From: Herbaspirillum rhizosphaerae_A
GTDB taxonomy: Bacteria; Pseudomonadota; Gammaproteobacteria; Burkholderiales; Burkholderiaceae_D
Direction: 5' to 3'
Assembly: GCF_046025915.1 (NCBI RefSeq)
Contig: NZ_JAQQFR010000002.1
Location: 440,832-504,831, forward strand
DNA: 64,000 bases
Shown: one piece after another, positions 26,426 through 35,510 of the stretch
Position numbering within the stretch: the stretch's first letter is position 1
Layout: each line of letters opens with the position of its first letter
Translations under genes and position numbers: made by a program
The notes under the pieces: generated by a model
What the model saw: only the letters and a program-made list of their open reading frames with translations
Databases searched by the model: none
What the model was told of the DNA's origin: nothing

Positions 26426-27460
26426 ATGAAATCGACGTTGTCCCATATGCTGGCGCTGTTGTGCGCAGGACTGTGCGCTTATGCGCCGTTATCCTCTTCT
26501 GCGGCCGATCGCGTGCCGCTGCTGGTATATACCGCGCTGGAGACGGATCAGATCAAGGCCTATAAAGAGTCATTCGAAAAGGCGTATCCCGATGTGGAGA
26601 TCAAATGGGTGCGCGATTCGACCGGCATCATTACCGCCAAGCTGTTGGCCGAAAAAGCCAATCCGCAGGCCGATGTGGTGATGGGCGTGGCTGCCAGCAG
26701 TCTGGCGCTGATGGATGCGGAGGGTATGCTGCTGCCGTACAAGCCCAAGGGTTATGAGCAGCTCAATCCCAAATATGTCGATACCAAGGCCGTGCCGAGC
26801 TGGGTGGGTATGGATGTGTTTGGCGCGACGATTTGCTTCAACACCGTTGAAGCGAAAAAGATGAATCTGCCGAAACCGGAAACCTGGAAAGACCTCACCA
26901 AGCCGATTTACAAAGGCAAGATCGTGATGCCTAACCCGGCCTCCTCGGGTACCGGTTATTTTGACGTGACCGCCTGGCTGCAGTTGTTCGGCGAGCAGGG
27001 CGGTTGGAAATACATGGATGCCTTGCACGAGAATATCGCGCAATACATGCACTCCGGCTCCAAGCCCTGTAAATCAGCCGGCAGCGGCGAATTCCCGATT
27101 GGGATTTCGTTCGAGTATCGCGGCAATCAGGTCAAGAACAGTGGCGCGCCGATTGAACTGGTGTTCCCGAAAGAAGGCCTGGGATGGGAGATTGAAGCCA
27201 CCGGCATCATGAAGACCACCAAGAAACTCGATGCCGCCAAGAAGCTGGCCGACTGGTCCGCCAGCAAGGACGCCAACGAGCTGTATCAGAAGAACTTCGC
27301 CATCGTCGCCAATACAGCGGTGCACAAGCCGCCGACAGGTCTGCCGGCGAACTATGAAGAAATGCTGATCAAGAACGACTTCGCCTTTGCCGCCAAGAAC
27401 CGCGACAAGATCTTGACGGAGTGGAACAAGCGTTACGACGCCAAGAGCGAGCCCAAGTAA
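26426..27460 (+). CDS. aepX: 2-aminoethylphosphonate ABC transporter, periplasmic binding protein
   Basis: 344 residues from ATG 26426, chosen because GGAG is 7 nt upstream and a signal peptide follows at once (MKSTLSHMLALLCAGLCAYA, cleavage after SSSAA near residue 28). The mature protein is of the iron(III)/polyamine-type binding family (LVYTALETDQIKAYKESFEK, then NPASSGTGYFDVTAWLQ). The form found with phnW is annotated as the 2-AEP binding protein. First gene of the plus arm, with ATPase, permease and phnW behind it. A hairpin with a T run follows its stop. Confidence 0.9.
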   Translation: MKSTLSHMLALLCAGLCAYAPLSSSAADRVPLLVYTALETDQIKAYKESFEKAYPDVEIKWVRDSTGIITAKLLAEKANPQADVVMGVAASSLALMDAEGMLLPYKPKGYEQLNPKYVDTKAVPSWVGMDVFGATICFNTVEAKKMNLPKPETWKDLTKPIYKGKIVMPNPASSGTGYFDVTAWLQLFGEQGGWKYMDALHENIAQYMHSGSKPCKSAGSGEFPIGISFEYRGNQVKNSGAPIELVFPKEGLGWEIEATGIMKTTKKLDAAKKLADWSASKDANELYQKNFAIVANTAVHKPPTGLPANYEEMLIKNDFAFAAKNRDKILTEWNKRYDAKSEPK

Positions 27461-27471
27461 TCGCTGAAGGG

Positions 27472-27501
27472 GCGGGCAGGTATATTTCCTGCTCGCTTTT
27501 T
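27472..27501 (+). terminator. Intra-operon attenuator after the binding protein gene
   Basis: GCGGGCAGG - TATATTT - CCTGCTCGC with one G-T wobble, followed by TTTTT, starting 11 bp after the aepX stop. Partial termination here would keep binding protein in excess over the membrane components. Confidence 0.75.
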
Positions 27502-27647
27502 ACTTGCTTTCATTTGGCACCATGGTTATTCCCGGCAACACCGGCATGGCGCGATGGCTGAAGCACGCAGGCCGCACGCAATGGTATGCCGGCTCGGGAA
27601 TGGCTGTCGCTATGACAACGCTTAATCAACCGGATCACAGGCTTCGT

Positions 27648-28787
27648 ATGGACATGACAGATTTTTCTGCGGTGCAGTCGCTCTCCGCCAGCACCGAAAC
27701 TGCATTGGAACTTACCGACGTACGTAAGGACTTCGGCAGTTTCAGTGCTTTGGGTAATATCAATCTGCAAGTGCGGCAGGGTGAGATGCTAGTTTTTCTC
27801 GGCCCTTCAGGCTGCGGTAAGACGACCTTGCTGCGCATCATCGCCGGGCTGGAAAGCCAGACTGCGGGCAATATTTCTCAAAATGGCCGGGACATTTCCT
27901 GGTTGCCGCCGGAACAGCGCGACTACGGCATCGTGTTCCAGTCGTATGCTTTGTTCCCCAATCTGACCGTGGCGGAAAACGTCGGCTACGGTCTGGTTAA
28001 TCGCCGCACGCAGCGCGCGCAGATCCGGGCCCGTGTGGAAGAGTTGCTGACAATGGTCGGCCTCCCCACCTCAGCAAAAAAATATCCCTCGCAACTTTCC
28101 GGCGGACAGCAGCAGCGCATCGCACTGGCGCGCGCCATGGCAACCTCGCCGAAATTATTATTGCTGGATGAGCCGCTGTCGGCGCTCGATGCCTTGGAGC
28201 GCGTGCGTCTGCGTAAGGAAATCCGCAGTCTGCAACAGCAACTTGGCGTGACCACCATCATGGTGACGCATGACCAGGAAGAAGCATTGAACATGGCGGA
28301 TCGCATCGTCGTCATGAATCAGGGCGCCATTGAGCAGATCGGTACGCCGCAAGAGATTTACGAACATCCGGCCAGCGCTTTCGTTGCTGGATTTGTCGGC
28401 AAGGTCAACGTAATCAAGGCGAAGGCGCTCGGCGAGCATGCCTTTGAATGCGGCGATCGCGGACTGCGTATGATCCGTACTCCCGGAGACGAGTCCTCTG
28501 ACGTCGGTGACTACCGGCCGGGTAGCGAAGTGCGTTTGTATGTGCGTCCCGAAGATCGCATCGCGGAAGACATCACCGATGCCACGCCGAACCAGGTGGT
28601 GGGTGTAGCCGGGCGGGTGGAATTTCTGGGTGGCATTTGCCTGGTCGAATTTGATGTTGCCGAGCTTGGCAAGACGCCGTTGACGATACAGTTCTCGCTC
28701 AACCAGATGCATGACCTGAACATTGTCCCCGGCGTGCGCATTCGCTTTGCGTTGCGCGCCGATCGGATTCGCGTTTTCCCTGCCTGA
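27648..28787 (+). CDS. aepV: 2-aminoethylphosphonate ABC transporter, ATPase
   Basis: 379 residues from ATG 27648. Walker A GPSGCGKTT, Q-loop FQSYALFPN, signature LSGGQQQRIALARA, Walker B LLLLDEPLSALD and H-loop VTHDQ are all intact. The C-terminal TOBE-like domain (about 250-379) is typical of the spermidine/iron/2-AEP importer class. The frame is open from 27504, and starts at 27504, 27600 or 27612 are possible, but they add a poorly conserved N-terminal extension that overlaps the attenuator region. The stop is 6 bp before the permease ATG. Confidence 0.9.
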   Translation: MDMTDFSAVQSLSASTETALELTDVRKDFGSFSALGNINLQVRQGEMLVFLGPSGCGKTTLLRIIAGLESQTAGNISQNGRDISWLPPEQRDYGIVFQSYALFPNLTVAENVGYGLVNRRTQRAQIRARVEELLTMVGLPTSAKKYPSQLSGGQQQRIALARAMATSPKLLLLDEPLSALDALERVRLRKEIRSLQQQLGVTTIMVTHDQEEALNMADRIVVMNQGAIEQIGTPQEIYEHPASAFVAGFVGKVNVIKAKALGEHAFECGDRGLRMIRTPGDESSDVGDYRPGSEVRLYVRPEDRIAEDITDATPNQVVGVAGRVEFLGGICLVEFDVAELGKTPLTIQFSLNQMHDLNIVPGVRIRFALRADRIRVFPA

Positions 28788-28793
28788 GGAAAG

Positions 28794-30524
28794 ATGACGA
28801 TGCAAGCAAGTTCGAAACTCAATCCGGTTCTGCTGACGTCGACGCGGCGCAGCCTCAAGCTCAGCGGCGGTGATATTCTGGCGCGCGTTTTGCTGGTTGC
28901 CGTCGCAGGCGGTCTGGCCTTGTTTTTGCTGGCGCCGCTGGCGACCATTCTGCTGCGCGGTGTGCTCGACAATAATGGCAATTTCGTCGGCCTGATGCAT
29001 TTCCGTGACTATCTGGCGACGCCGAGTTTAAAGCGCTCCATTGTCAATTCCTGCGGTGTGGCGTTTGCTGTCGTGTTCATCTCGGTGCCGATGGCTTTCT
29101 TCTTCGCGTATGCGATCAATCGCAGCTGCATGCGCTTCAAGGGCAGTTTCAAATTCATCGCCTTGCTTCCGCTGCTGGCGCCATCGCTGTTGTCGGCGAT
29201 TGCCTTTATCCAGTGGTTTGGCAATCAGGGCGTACTAAAACCCTTGCTGGGGGGCGCCAGCATTTATGGCGCTCCGGGCATCATTCTGGCTGAGGTCTAT
29301 AACACCTTCCCGCACGCGATGATGATCATCACGACCGCCTTGTCGCTGGCCGATGCGCGCCTGTATGAGGCGGCCGACTCGATGGGCACCGGTACGCTCC
29401 GACGCTTTTTCACGATCACGCTGCCGTCCTGCAAGTACGGTCTGATCAGTGCGGCGACGGTGGTATTCACCTACGTGATCAGTGACTTTGGTGCGCCAAA
29501 AGTCATTGGAGGCAACTTCAGCGTGCTGTCGGTGGATGTATTCAAGCAAGTGGTCGGACAGCAGAACTTTGGTCGCGGCGCAGTGGTGGGCGTATTACTG
29601 CTGCTGCCTTCGATACTATCGTTTGCCATCGACTCTCTTGTCCGCCGCAAATTGCAGGCACAGCTGTCGGCGCGCTCGGTGCCTTACAAGCCAAAACCTC
29701 AGCGCGCTTTCGACCGCTGGATGACGGTGTATTGCGTATTGGTCAGCATCTTGTTGCTGTCGGTAGTGGGCATGGCGATATTCAGTTCCTTTATCAAATT
29801 GTGGCCTTACAACCTTGAACTGACCTGGCGTCACTATCAGTACGCTTTGCTCGACGGTGATCTCAGCGCGGCATATACCAATTCCCTCAAGCTCGGTTTT
29901 CTGACGGCAGTCTTCGGGACGACAGCGGCATTTACCGGCGCTTATCTGACTGAAAAATCACGCGGTCTCGGCAGCTTGCGTCCGCTGGTGCATCTGATGG
30001 CCATGCTGTCGATGGCAGTGCCGGGGCTGGTGCTGGGATTGGGTTACATCATGTTCTTCAATCATCCGGACAATCCGCTGAAGTTCTTGTATGCCTCAAT
30101 GTCGATCCTGGTGTTCTCGACCATCATCCACTACTACACTTCCAGCCATCTGACGGCGGTGTCGGCATTGAAAGCGCTGGATAACGAATTCGAGGCAGTC
30201 GCGGCTTCGCTGAAAATCCCTTTCTATAAAACCTTCTTACGTGTCACCGTGCCAGTGTGCCTGCCGGCCTTGCTCGACATCGCGCGCTATTACTTTGTCG
30301 TGTCGATGGCGACCTTGTCGTGCGTGGTGTTCCTGTATTCGCCCGATACCATTCTGTCGTCGGTGGCGATCATGAATCTCGATGAAGCCGGCGACATCGG
30401 ACCGGCGGCCGCGCTGGCGTCGCTGACGGTCGTGACTTCAGCGCTGGTATGTCTGCTGTATGGCTGGTTCAGCAAGGCACTGATCAACAAAACGCAGGCC
30501 TGGCGGACCTGCACCATGCATTGA
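28794..30524 (+). CDS. aepP: 2-aminoethylphosphonate ABC transporter, fused permease
   Basis: 576 residues, a double-length permease with about 12 membrane helices: two BPD_transp_1 modules, each with an EAA loop (EAADSMGTGTLRRFFTITLP in the first, EAVAASLKIPFYKTFLRVTVP in the second). The fusion means one polypeptide can make the whole membrane channel. It couples tightly to the ATPase upstream and leads into phnW 53 bp downstream. The 2-AEP specificity is assigned from context. Confidence 0.9.
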   Translation: MTMQASSKLNPVLLTSTRRSLKLSGGDILARVLLVAVAGGLALFLLAPLATILLRGVLDNNGNFVGLMHFRDYLATPSLKRSIVNSCGVAFAVVFISVPMAFFFAYAINRSCMRFKGSFKFIALLPLLAPSLLSAIAFIQWFGNQGVLKPLLGGASIYGAPGIILAEVYNTFPHAMMIITTALSLADARLYEAADSMGTGTLRRFFTITLPSCKYGLISAATVVFTYVISDFGAPKVIGGNFSVLSVDVFKQVVGQQNFGRGAVVGVLLLLPSILSFAIDSLVRRKLQAQLSARSVPYKPKPQRAFDRWMTVYCVLVSILLLSVVGMAIFSSFIKLWPYNLELTWRHYQYALLDGDLSAAYTNSLKLGFLTAVFGTTAAFTGAYLTEKSRGLGSLRPLVHLMAMLSMAVPGLVLGLGYIMFFNHPDNPLKFLYASMSILVFSTIIHYYTSSHLTAVSALKALDNEFEAVAASLKIPFYKTFLRVTVPVCLPALLDIARYYFVVSMATLSCVVFLYSPDTILSSVAIMNLDEAGDIGPAAALASLTVVTSALVCLLYGWFSKALINKTQAWRTCTMH

Positions 30525-30577
30525 GCTTTGCGCAGGGTTCATATTTTTGCCATTCCCCCTAATTCGAAGGAGACACC

Positions 30578-31711
30578 ATGTCTGTTGCAAACGCTGAACA
30601 TAAAGATCCTATCCTCTTGACGCCGGGCCCGCTGACGACGTCGCTGCAAACCAAGCAAGCGATGTTGCGCGACTGGGGGTCATGGGATGGCGACTTCAAT
30701 CAGATCACCACGCGGGTGCGCCAGCATCTGCTGGAAATCGCCCACGCGGGCGAGACGCACGAATGCGTGCCCCTGCAAGGCAGCGGCACTTTCTCGGTGG
30801 AAGCCGCCATCGGCACCATCGTGCCGCGCGACGGCCATGTATTGGTGCCGATGAATGGCGCCTACTGCCAGCGTATCGCGCGCATCTGCGAATATCTGGG
30901 GCGTCGCGTGAGCACTCATTCGTATGCGGAAGATCAGGCTATTTCCACGTCCGACATCGATCGTCTGCTCAGCGCGGATCCTTCGATCACCCATGTCGCC
31001 ATCGTGCACTGTGAAACCAGCACCGGCATCCTGAATCCGCTGCAAGACATTGCCAAAGTGGTCGCGAAGCACGGCAAGGGATTGATCATCGATGCAATGA
31101 GCTCGTTCGGCGCCATCGAAGTGGATGCGCGCGTGACGCCTTTTGATGCGCTGGTCGCAGCGTCGGGCAAGTGCATTGAAGGCGTGCCGGGCATGGGTTT
31201 CGTGCTGGCCCGGCGCAGTGTGCTGGAGCAGTGCAAAGGTAACGCCCACTCGCTGGCGCTGGATTTGTACGATCAGTGGGTCTACATGCAAAAGACGACG
31301 CAATGGCGCTTCACGCCGCCGACCCACGTGGTTGCCGCGCTGGATCAGGCGTTGCAGCAATACCGCGCCGAAGGCGGTCTGGCGGCGCGTGGTGCGCGTT
31401 ACGCCGCCAACTGCAAGCAGTTGATCGACGGCCTTGCAGCGCTGGGCTTGAGGAGCTTCCTGCCGAAAGAAATCCAGGCACCGATCATCGTGACGGTACA
31501 TGCGCCACAGCACGCGAACTACAACTTCCAGGCTTTCTACAACGCGGTCAAGCGTCAGGGTTTCATTCTGTATCCGGGCAAGCTGACGACGGTGGAGACC
31601 TTCCGCGTCGGTTGCATGGGGCACTTTGGCGACGAGGGTATGCGTGGTGCGATTGCGGCCATTGCCAATGTGCTGGAGGAGATGCAGATCGCGACGGCGG
31701 TGGCAGCCTGA
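30578..31711 (+). CDS. phnW: 2-aminoethylphosphonate-pyruvate aminotransferase
   Basis: Transfers the amino group of 2-AEP to pyruvate, giving phosphonoacetaldehyde and alanine; it is the entry step of the pathway. 377 residues of class V aminotransferase fold. ILLTPGPLTTS at the N terminus is characteristic, DAMSSFGA supplies the PLP-stacking region, and the Schiff-base Lys is in AASGKCIEG. GAAGGAG precedes the ATG. It completes the plus arm with the transporter; its product goes to phnY and phnA on the minus arm. Confidence 0.96.
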   Translation: MSVANAEHKDPILLTPGPLTTSLQTKQAMLRDWGSWDGDFNQITTRVRQHLLEIAHAGETHECVPLQGSGTFSVEAAIGTIVPRDGHVLVPMNGAYCQRIARICEYLGRRVSTHSYAEDQAISTSDIDRLLSADPSITHVAIVHCETSTGILNPLQDIAKVVAKHGKGLIIDAMSSFGAIEVDARVTPFDALVAASGKCIEGVPGMGFVLARRSVLEQCKGNAHSLALDLYDQWVYMQKTTQWRFTPPTHVVAALDQALQQYRAEGGLAARGARYAANCKQLIDGLAALGLRSFLPKEIQAPIIVTVHAPQHANYNFQAFYNAVKRQGFILYPGKLTTVETFRVGCMGHFGDEGMRGAIAAIANVLEEMQIATAVAA

Positions 31712-31840
31712 TTCTCTTCGCAGTAACAATAAAGAGACTCGCAAAGGTCAACGCAGCTTGGGTTCATTGCGAGGTGGCTGGCTGAACGATAATTGTCTTG
31801 ATGGCAATTTCGGCGTCGCGAGATTTTTCTTGGGATTTTG

Positions 31841-31864
31841 GCCGGCTTGATGCCGGCTTTTTTT
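31841..31864 (+). terminator. Intrinsic terminator downstream of phnW
   Basis: GCCGGC-TTGAT-GCCGGC followed by TTTTTTT, 130 bp past the phnW stop. No gene is seen between phnW and this hairpin. Confidence 0.85.
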
Positions 31865-31961
31865 ATCCGATGCCAGGGGCCGATACGGATAAGTGGTGGA
31901 GTAGGGGATGATGATGCGCATCATCAAGACTTGTTAATATCCGTAACACTTTGTAAGAGAC

Positions 31962-32058
31962 ATAGGGGCGGAGCAAAAGCAGGTATATCTTAGTGACTCC
32001 CCCCTCTAATTCATCCCCTGAATTAGATTTAACCCGCGCCGCAAGGTGCGGGTTTTTT
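31962..32058 (+). ncRNA. Candidate small RNA
   Basis: A stand-alone transcription-unit layout in a gene-free stretch. A weak promoter-like pair is at 31931-31959 (TTGTTA, 17 bp, TAAGAG). Then comes a pyrimidine-rich single-stranded segment with CCCCCCTC, a stem TCTAATTCA-TCCCC-TGAATTAGA at 32005-32027, and a strong terminator at 32033-32058. The C-rich loops could pair with Shine-Dalgarno sequences. The boundary at 31962 is a guess. No match to a named RNA family is claimed. Confidence 0.35.
32033..32058 (+). terminator. Strong intrinsic terminator
   Basis: CCCGCGCC-GCAA-GGTGCGGG (eight pairs, one wobble, GNRA tetraloop) followed by TTTTTT. It is 320 bp from phnW behind an earlier terminator, so it probably ends a separate transcript. 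Confidence 0.88.
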
Positions 32059-32163
32059 ATTGCCCGCCGATTTTATGGCTGCATAGCCGATCCTGTTTTG
32101 CTCCGCTTTTCTTGCGCTTCTCACACGATGGTATGAGGTGAGTTATCTCGGATGATGTTATAC

Positions 32164-32182
32164 TTTAATGGTAATCATTATC
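32164..32182. promoter_or_regulatory. Fur box upstream of ftrA
   Basis: TTTAATGGTAATCATTATC matches 16 of 19 positions of the classical Fur consensus GATAATGATAATCATTATC. It lies 26 bp before the ftrA ATG, so Fe-Fur would block the promoter of the ftrABCD operon. Confidence 0.85.
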
Positions 32183-32207
32183 ATCTAACGAGTCGGAGAG
32201 AAATCAT

Positions 32208-32738
32208 ATGATCGGTATCAAAAAAATCGCAGTTGCCGCCGCCATGTTTGCAGCTATGTCTGCTGCCAGCGCAGCCGAATATCCAATCGGTAAACCGCAG
32301 ATTCAAGGCGGCATGGAAGTCAGCGCGGTGTACCTGCAGCCGATCAAGATGGAACCGGACGGCATGATGCGTAAAGCGGAAGAATCCGACGTCCATCTGG
32401 AAGCCGATATCCGTGCCGTCGCCAAGAATCCGAACGGCTTTGCTGAAGGCGATTGGATGCCTTACCTGAACATCAAGTTCGAACTGACCAAGACCGGTTC
32501 GACCAAGGTCATCAAGGGCGACATGATGGCGATGGTGGCCAGCGATGGTCCTCATTATGGCGACAACGTCAAACTCGACGGCCCAGGCAAGTACAAACTG
32601 AAACTGACCATTGCTCCACCATCGGGACATTTCGGCCGTCACGTCGACAAGGAAACTGGTGTCGGCCCATGGTTCAAGCCATTCGAACTGACTTATGACT
32701 TTACCTTCGCCGGTGTCGGCAAAAAGGGCGGTTACTAA
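32208..32738 (+). CDS. ftrA: Periplasmic P19-type iron-binding protein of the Ftr system
   Basis: 176 residues with a signal peptide (MIGIKKIAVAAAMFAAMSAA, cleavage after ASA near residue 22). Mature P19/Tp34-family hallmarks are ESDVHLEADIRA, the DGPHYG turn and GRHVDKETGV, which carry the Met/His/Glu metal ligands. These periplasmic proteins bind copper and iron and hand ferrous iron to the FTR1-type permease. First gene of a four-gene operon behind a Fur box; GGAGAG precedes the ATG. Confidence 0.9.
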   Translation: MIGIKKIAVAAAMFAAMSAASAAEYPIGKPQIQGGMEVSAVYLQPIKMEPDGMMRKAEESDVHLEADIRAVAKNPNGFAEGDWMPYLNIKFELTKTGSTKVIKGDMMAMVASDGPHYGDNVKLDGPGKYKLKLTIAPPSGHFGRHVDKETGVGPWFKPFELTYDFTFAGVGKKGGY

Positions 32739-32865
32739 TCCGCAGTCCTGAGCTGAAAGAGTCATGAGCGGGCATCGTTCCGCTCATGTCACGCTGACCC
32801 GGTTCTCGCATTTGCTTACTCTTGTTGATAGCGCAATGCAGAGCCCTGCAATGTAGGAGCAAAGG

Positions 32866-33222
32866 ATGTCTTTGCGTAAAACCCGTAGCACCCGACTCAT
32901 GGCCGGTCTGATCGGTCTGGTCTGTACCCTGTTTGCCGCGGGTGTCTTCGCTGCAGATATTTTGACTTTCAAACTTGAAATGCAGGACGGCAAGTTTATT
33001 CCTGCGCGCATTGAAGTCCCTGCAGGGCAGCGCATCAAGATTGAAATCCACAATATCGGCAAGAGCGCCGCCGAGTTCGAAAGTGTTGAGCTGCGCAAGG
33101 AAAAAGTCCTCGCGCCCGGCGCGCAGTCTTTTGTCGTGATCGCACCGTTGCGTCCCGGCGAATACAAGTTCTTTGACGACTTCCATTTGAACATGCCGCA
33201 AGGCCTGATTGTCGCCAAATAA
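32866..33222 (+). CDS. ftrB: Cupredoxin-like periplasmic protein of the Ftr iron system
   Basis: 118 residues: signal peptide (about 1-28, MAGLIGLVCTLFAAGVFA core), then one cupredoxin fold with ILTFKLEMQDGKFIP, the IKIEIHNIGKSAAEFES strand, and the FFDDFHLNMPQG end. It lacks the Cys of blue copper proteins, as is normal for this subgroup, which is thought to oxidise Fe(II) for the FTR1 permease. It lies between the P19 protein and the permease, as in Bordetella and Brucella FtrABCD. Confidence 0.9.
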   Translation: MSLRKTRSTRLMAGLIGLVCTLFAAGVFAADILTFKLEMQDGKFIPARIEVPAGQRIKIEIHNIGKSAAEFESVELRKEKVLAPGAQSFVVIAPLRPGEYKFFDDFHLNMPQGLIVAK

Positions 33223-33243
33223 AGTGCAATTGAAAGGAAAGTA

Positions 33244-34113
33244 ATGGGCCAGGTCCTGTTTATTGTCTGGCGCGAAAGCGTCGAGGCCTTGCTGGTGGTC
33301 GGTATTTTGTATGCCTGGCTGAATAATGGCGATGCGGCTGCACGCCGTGGTTTGCCGTACCTGTGGGCTGGCGTTGCTGCCGGCGTGATTGCTGCCGTGG
33401 TATTGGGCGGGGCCTTGCTGGGCTTCAGCGAATTGCTTTCAGGCGACGCACAGACCTATTTCCAGATCGGCATGGTACTGATCGCTGCCGTATTGATCGT
33501 GCAAATGGTGTTCTGGATGCGCAAGCATGGCCGCACGCTCAAGAAAGACATGGAGTCGTCCCTCAAGGCAAGTACCGAAGCGGGTAACTGGTGGGGCGTG
33601 TTTGCACTGGTGGCGCTGGCGATTGCGCGCGAAGGCAGCGAGACTGCGGTCTTCCTGTATGGCATCGGCATGGGTGAGCAGGACGCCAGCCGTGGCGCGC
33701 TGATTTTTGCGGGTGTGATCGGCTTTGCTCTGGCTTTCCTGACGTTTTATCTACTGCAACTGGGCGGCAAAATTTTCTCCTGGCGCCGGTTCTTCCAGGT
33801 GACGGAAATCATTCTGCTATTGCTGGCAGCCGGCTTACTGCTGACAGGTGTCGAAAAATTGCTCGATTTGCTGTTGGAAAGCTCGGACTGGTTCTCTTCG
33901 TTGAGTTTCGTTTCGGCGCTGACGGCCCCGGTCTGGGATACCAGCTGGTTACTGGATGATTCAAGCACTTTGGGCAGCCTGGTATCCACGCTGACCGGCT
34001 ACCGTGCGCGTCCTGCCTTGATGAGTGTTGCCATTTATGTCATTTATTGGCTTGTGGTATCCTCCGCGCTCGGCAAGTTGAAAAACACGCAAGTTAACAA
34101 GCAAGCTGCATAA
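33244..34113 (+). CDS. ftrC: FTR1-family iron permease
   Basis: 289 residues and seven membrane helices. The two iron-handling helices carry REGLE-type motifs: RESVE at residues 10-14 and REGSE at about 123-127, with the acidic residues kept. AAAGGAAAG precedes the ATG, 21 bp after ftrB. It moves iron across the inner membrane after oxidation by the cupredoxin partner. A short acidic C-terminal periplasmic loop (LDLLLESSDWFSS) is typical of the bacterial form. Confidence 0.93.
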   Translation: MGQVLFIVWRESVEALLVVGILYAWLNNGDAAARRGLPYLWAGVAAGVIAAVVLGGALLGFSELLSGDAQTYFQIGMVLIAAVLIVQMVFWMRKHGRTLKKDMESSLKASTEAGNWWGVFALVALAIAREGSETAVFLYGIGMGEQDASRGALIFAGVIGFALAFLTFYLLQLGGKIFSWRRFFQVTEIILLLLAAGLLLTGVEKLLDLLLESSDWFSSLSFVSALTAPVWDTSWLLDDSSTLGSLVSTLTGYRARPALMSVAIYVIYWLVVSSALGKLKNTQVNKQAA

Positions 34114-34118
34114 ACGAT

Positions 34119-35510
34119 ATGAGCACCTGTACGCTTCCCAATACCCGCCTGGCGCGTACGGGTGACTGGATGCGCCGCAATGGCGCATTGATCCGCGGTA
34201 TCCAGTGGGTCGTCGTGCTGGTCTACGCCATCCTCATCCTCGTTCCTATTTTTCTCCCGCTGCCGGATGAAACAGCGCATATCTGGTCCAACCTGACTCT
34301 GATTTCTCAGTTCTGCTTCTGGGGGATCTGGTGGCCTTTCGTGCTGGTCAGCATGGTGTTGATGGGCCGAGTCTGGTGTGGTGTGCTATGTCCGGAAGGC
34401 GCACTTACCGAGTTCGCCAGCAAGTTCGGCCGTGGTAAGACAATCCCGCACTGGATGCGCTGGGGCGGTTGGCCCTTCGTCGCTTTCGCACTGACCACGG
34501 TGTACGGCCAGATGGTCAGCGTCTATCAATATCCCAAGGCAGTGCTGCTGGTGCTCGGCGGCTCGACGCTGGGCGCGATGATCGTCGGCTATCTGTATGG
34601 CCGCGAAAAACGTGTCTGGTGCAAATACCTGTGCCCGGTCAACGGTGTATTCGGTTTGCTGGCCAAGCTGGCGCCGTTCCATTACAAAGTCAACGAAGAC
34701 GCATGGCGCGCGTCTTACGATACGCATGGCAAAAAGACCATTCCGGTCAATTGTGCGCCGCTGGTGCCGCTGCGTAACATGAAGGGCGCCGCCGACTGCC
34801 ATATGTGCGGACGCTGCAGCGGTCATCGCGACGCCATCGCATTGACATGGCGTCCTCCAACTGTCGAAATCGTCAAAGTCGGCAACAAGAACAACAACCT
34901 GTGGGAAAGCGCGCTGGTCTTGTACGGTCTGTTCGGCATCGCCATCGGCGCCTTCCATTGGAGCGCCAGCCCATGGTTCATCGAGGCTAAACAATTTATC
35001 GCAACATGGCTGATCGATCGGGACATCATGTGGCCGTTCGATACCAACGCACCATGGTGGCTGCTCACCAATTATCCGCAGCAAAGCGACGTATTTTCCT
35101 GGCTGGATGGCGCGATGGTGGTTTCATACATCATGGCAACCGCTGCCTTACTCGGTACCGCACTGACCGGCTTGTTCGCGATCAGCAACCTTGTCCTGGG
35201 AAAATGGGATCGCTCCCGCTTTAATCATCTGGTGCAATCCGCCATTCCATTGGCAGGTTGCGGCGTGTTCATCGGTTTGTCTGCGACCACGATCAGCTTG
35301 CTGCGCGCAGAGCATTGGCCGGTGGACTGGGCCAACGATGTTCGCGCATCGCTGCTGAGCGTCATGACAATCTGGAGCGTCTGGCTCGCGTGGAAGGTCA
35401 TCGGCGAGCACTCCAAATCGCTCGTACAGCGTTTGCTGGCCTTGGTGCCCATTCTTGGCGCACTGGCATTGGTCAACTATGCCTGGCTGCTGATGTTCTG
35501 GATCTGGTAA
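34119..35510 (+). CDS. ftrD: Polyferredoxin-type membrane protein of the Ftr iron system
   Basis: 463 residues, a NapH/FixG-like membrane iron-sulfur protein. About nine helices are interrupted by cytosolic Cys clusters: CGVLCPEGAL (about 87-96), CKYLCPVNGVFG (about 168-179) and CHMCGRCSGHRD (about 227-238). It is believed to draw electrons through or from the membrane to recycle the cupredoxin during iron uptake. Begins 5 bp after ftrC and ends the operon. No obvious T-run terminator follows at once; 35511-35700 has no gene. Confidence 0.92.
   Translation: MSTCTLPNTRLARTGDWMRRNGALIRGIQWVVVLVYAILILVPIFLPLPDETAHIWSNLTLISQFCFWGIWWPFVLVSMVLMGRVWCGVLCPEGALTEFASKFGRGKTIPHWMRWGGWPFVAFALTTVYGQMVSVYQYPKAVLLVLGGSTLGAMIVGYLYGREKRVWCKYLCPVNGVFGLLAKLAPFHYKVNEDAWRASYDTHGKKTIPVNCAPLVPLRNMKGAADCHMCGRCSGHRDAIALTWRPPTVEIVKVGNKNNNLWESALVLYGLFGIAIGAFHWSASPWFIEAKQFIATWLIDRDIMWPFDTNAPWWLLTNYPQQSDVFSWLDGAMVVSYIMATAALLGTALTGLFAISNLVLGKWDRSRFNHLVQSAIPLAGCGVFIGLSATTISLLRAEHWPVDWANDVRASLLSVMTIWSVWLAWKVIGEHSKSLVQRLLALVPILGALALVNYAWLLMFWIW

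Noticed and set aside
27816..28815. Spermidine/iron importer reading of the 2-AEP ABC genes
   Set aside because: The folds are shared with iron and polyamine systems, but adjacency to phnW, phnA and phnY and the fused permease favour 2-AEP.
30680..31744. 354-residue frame antisense to phnW
   Set aside because: His/Arg-rich mirror of a GC-rich gene with no motif; phnW is unambiguous.
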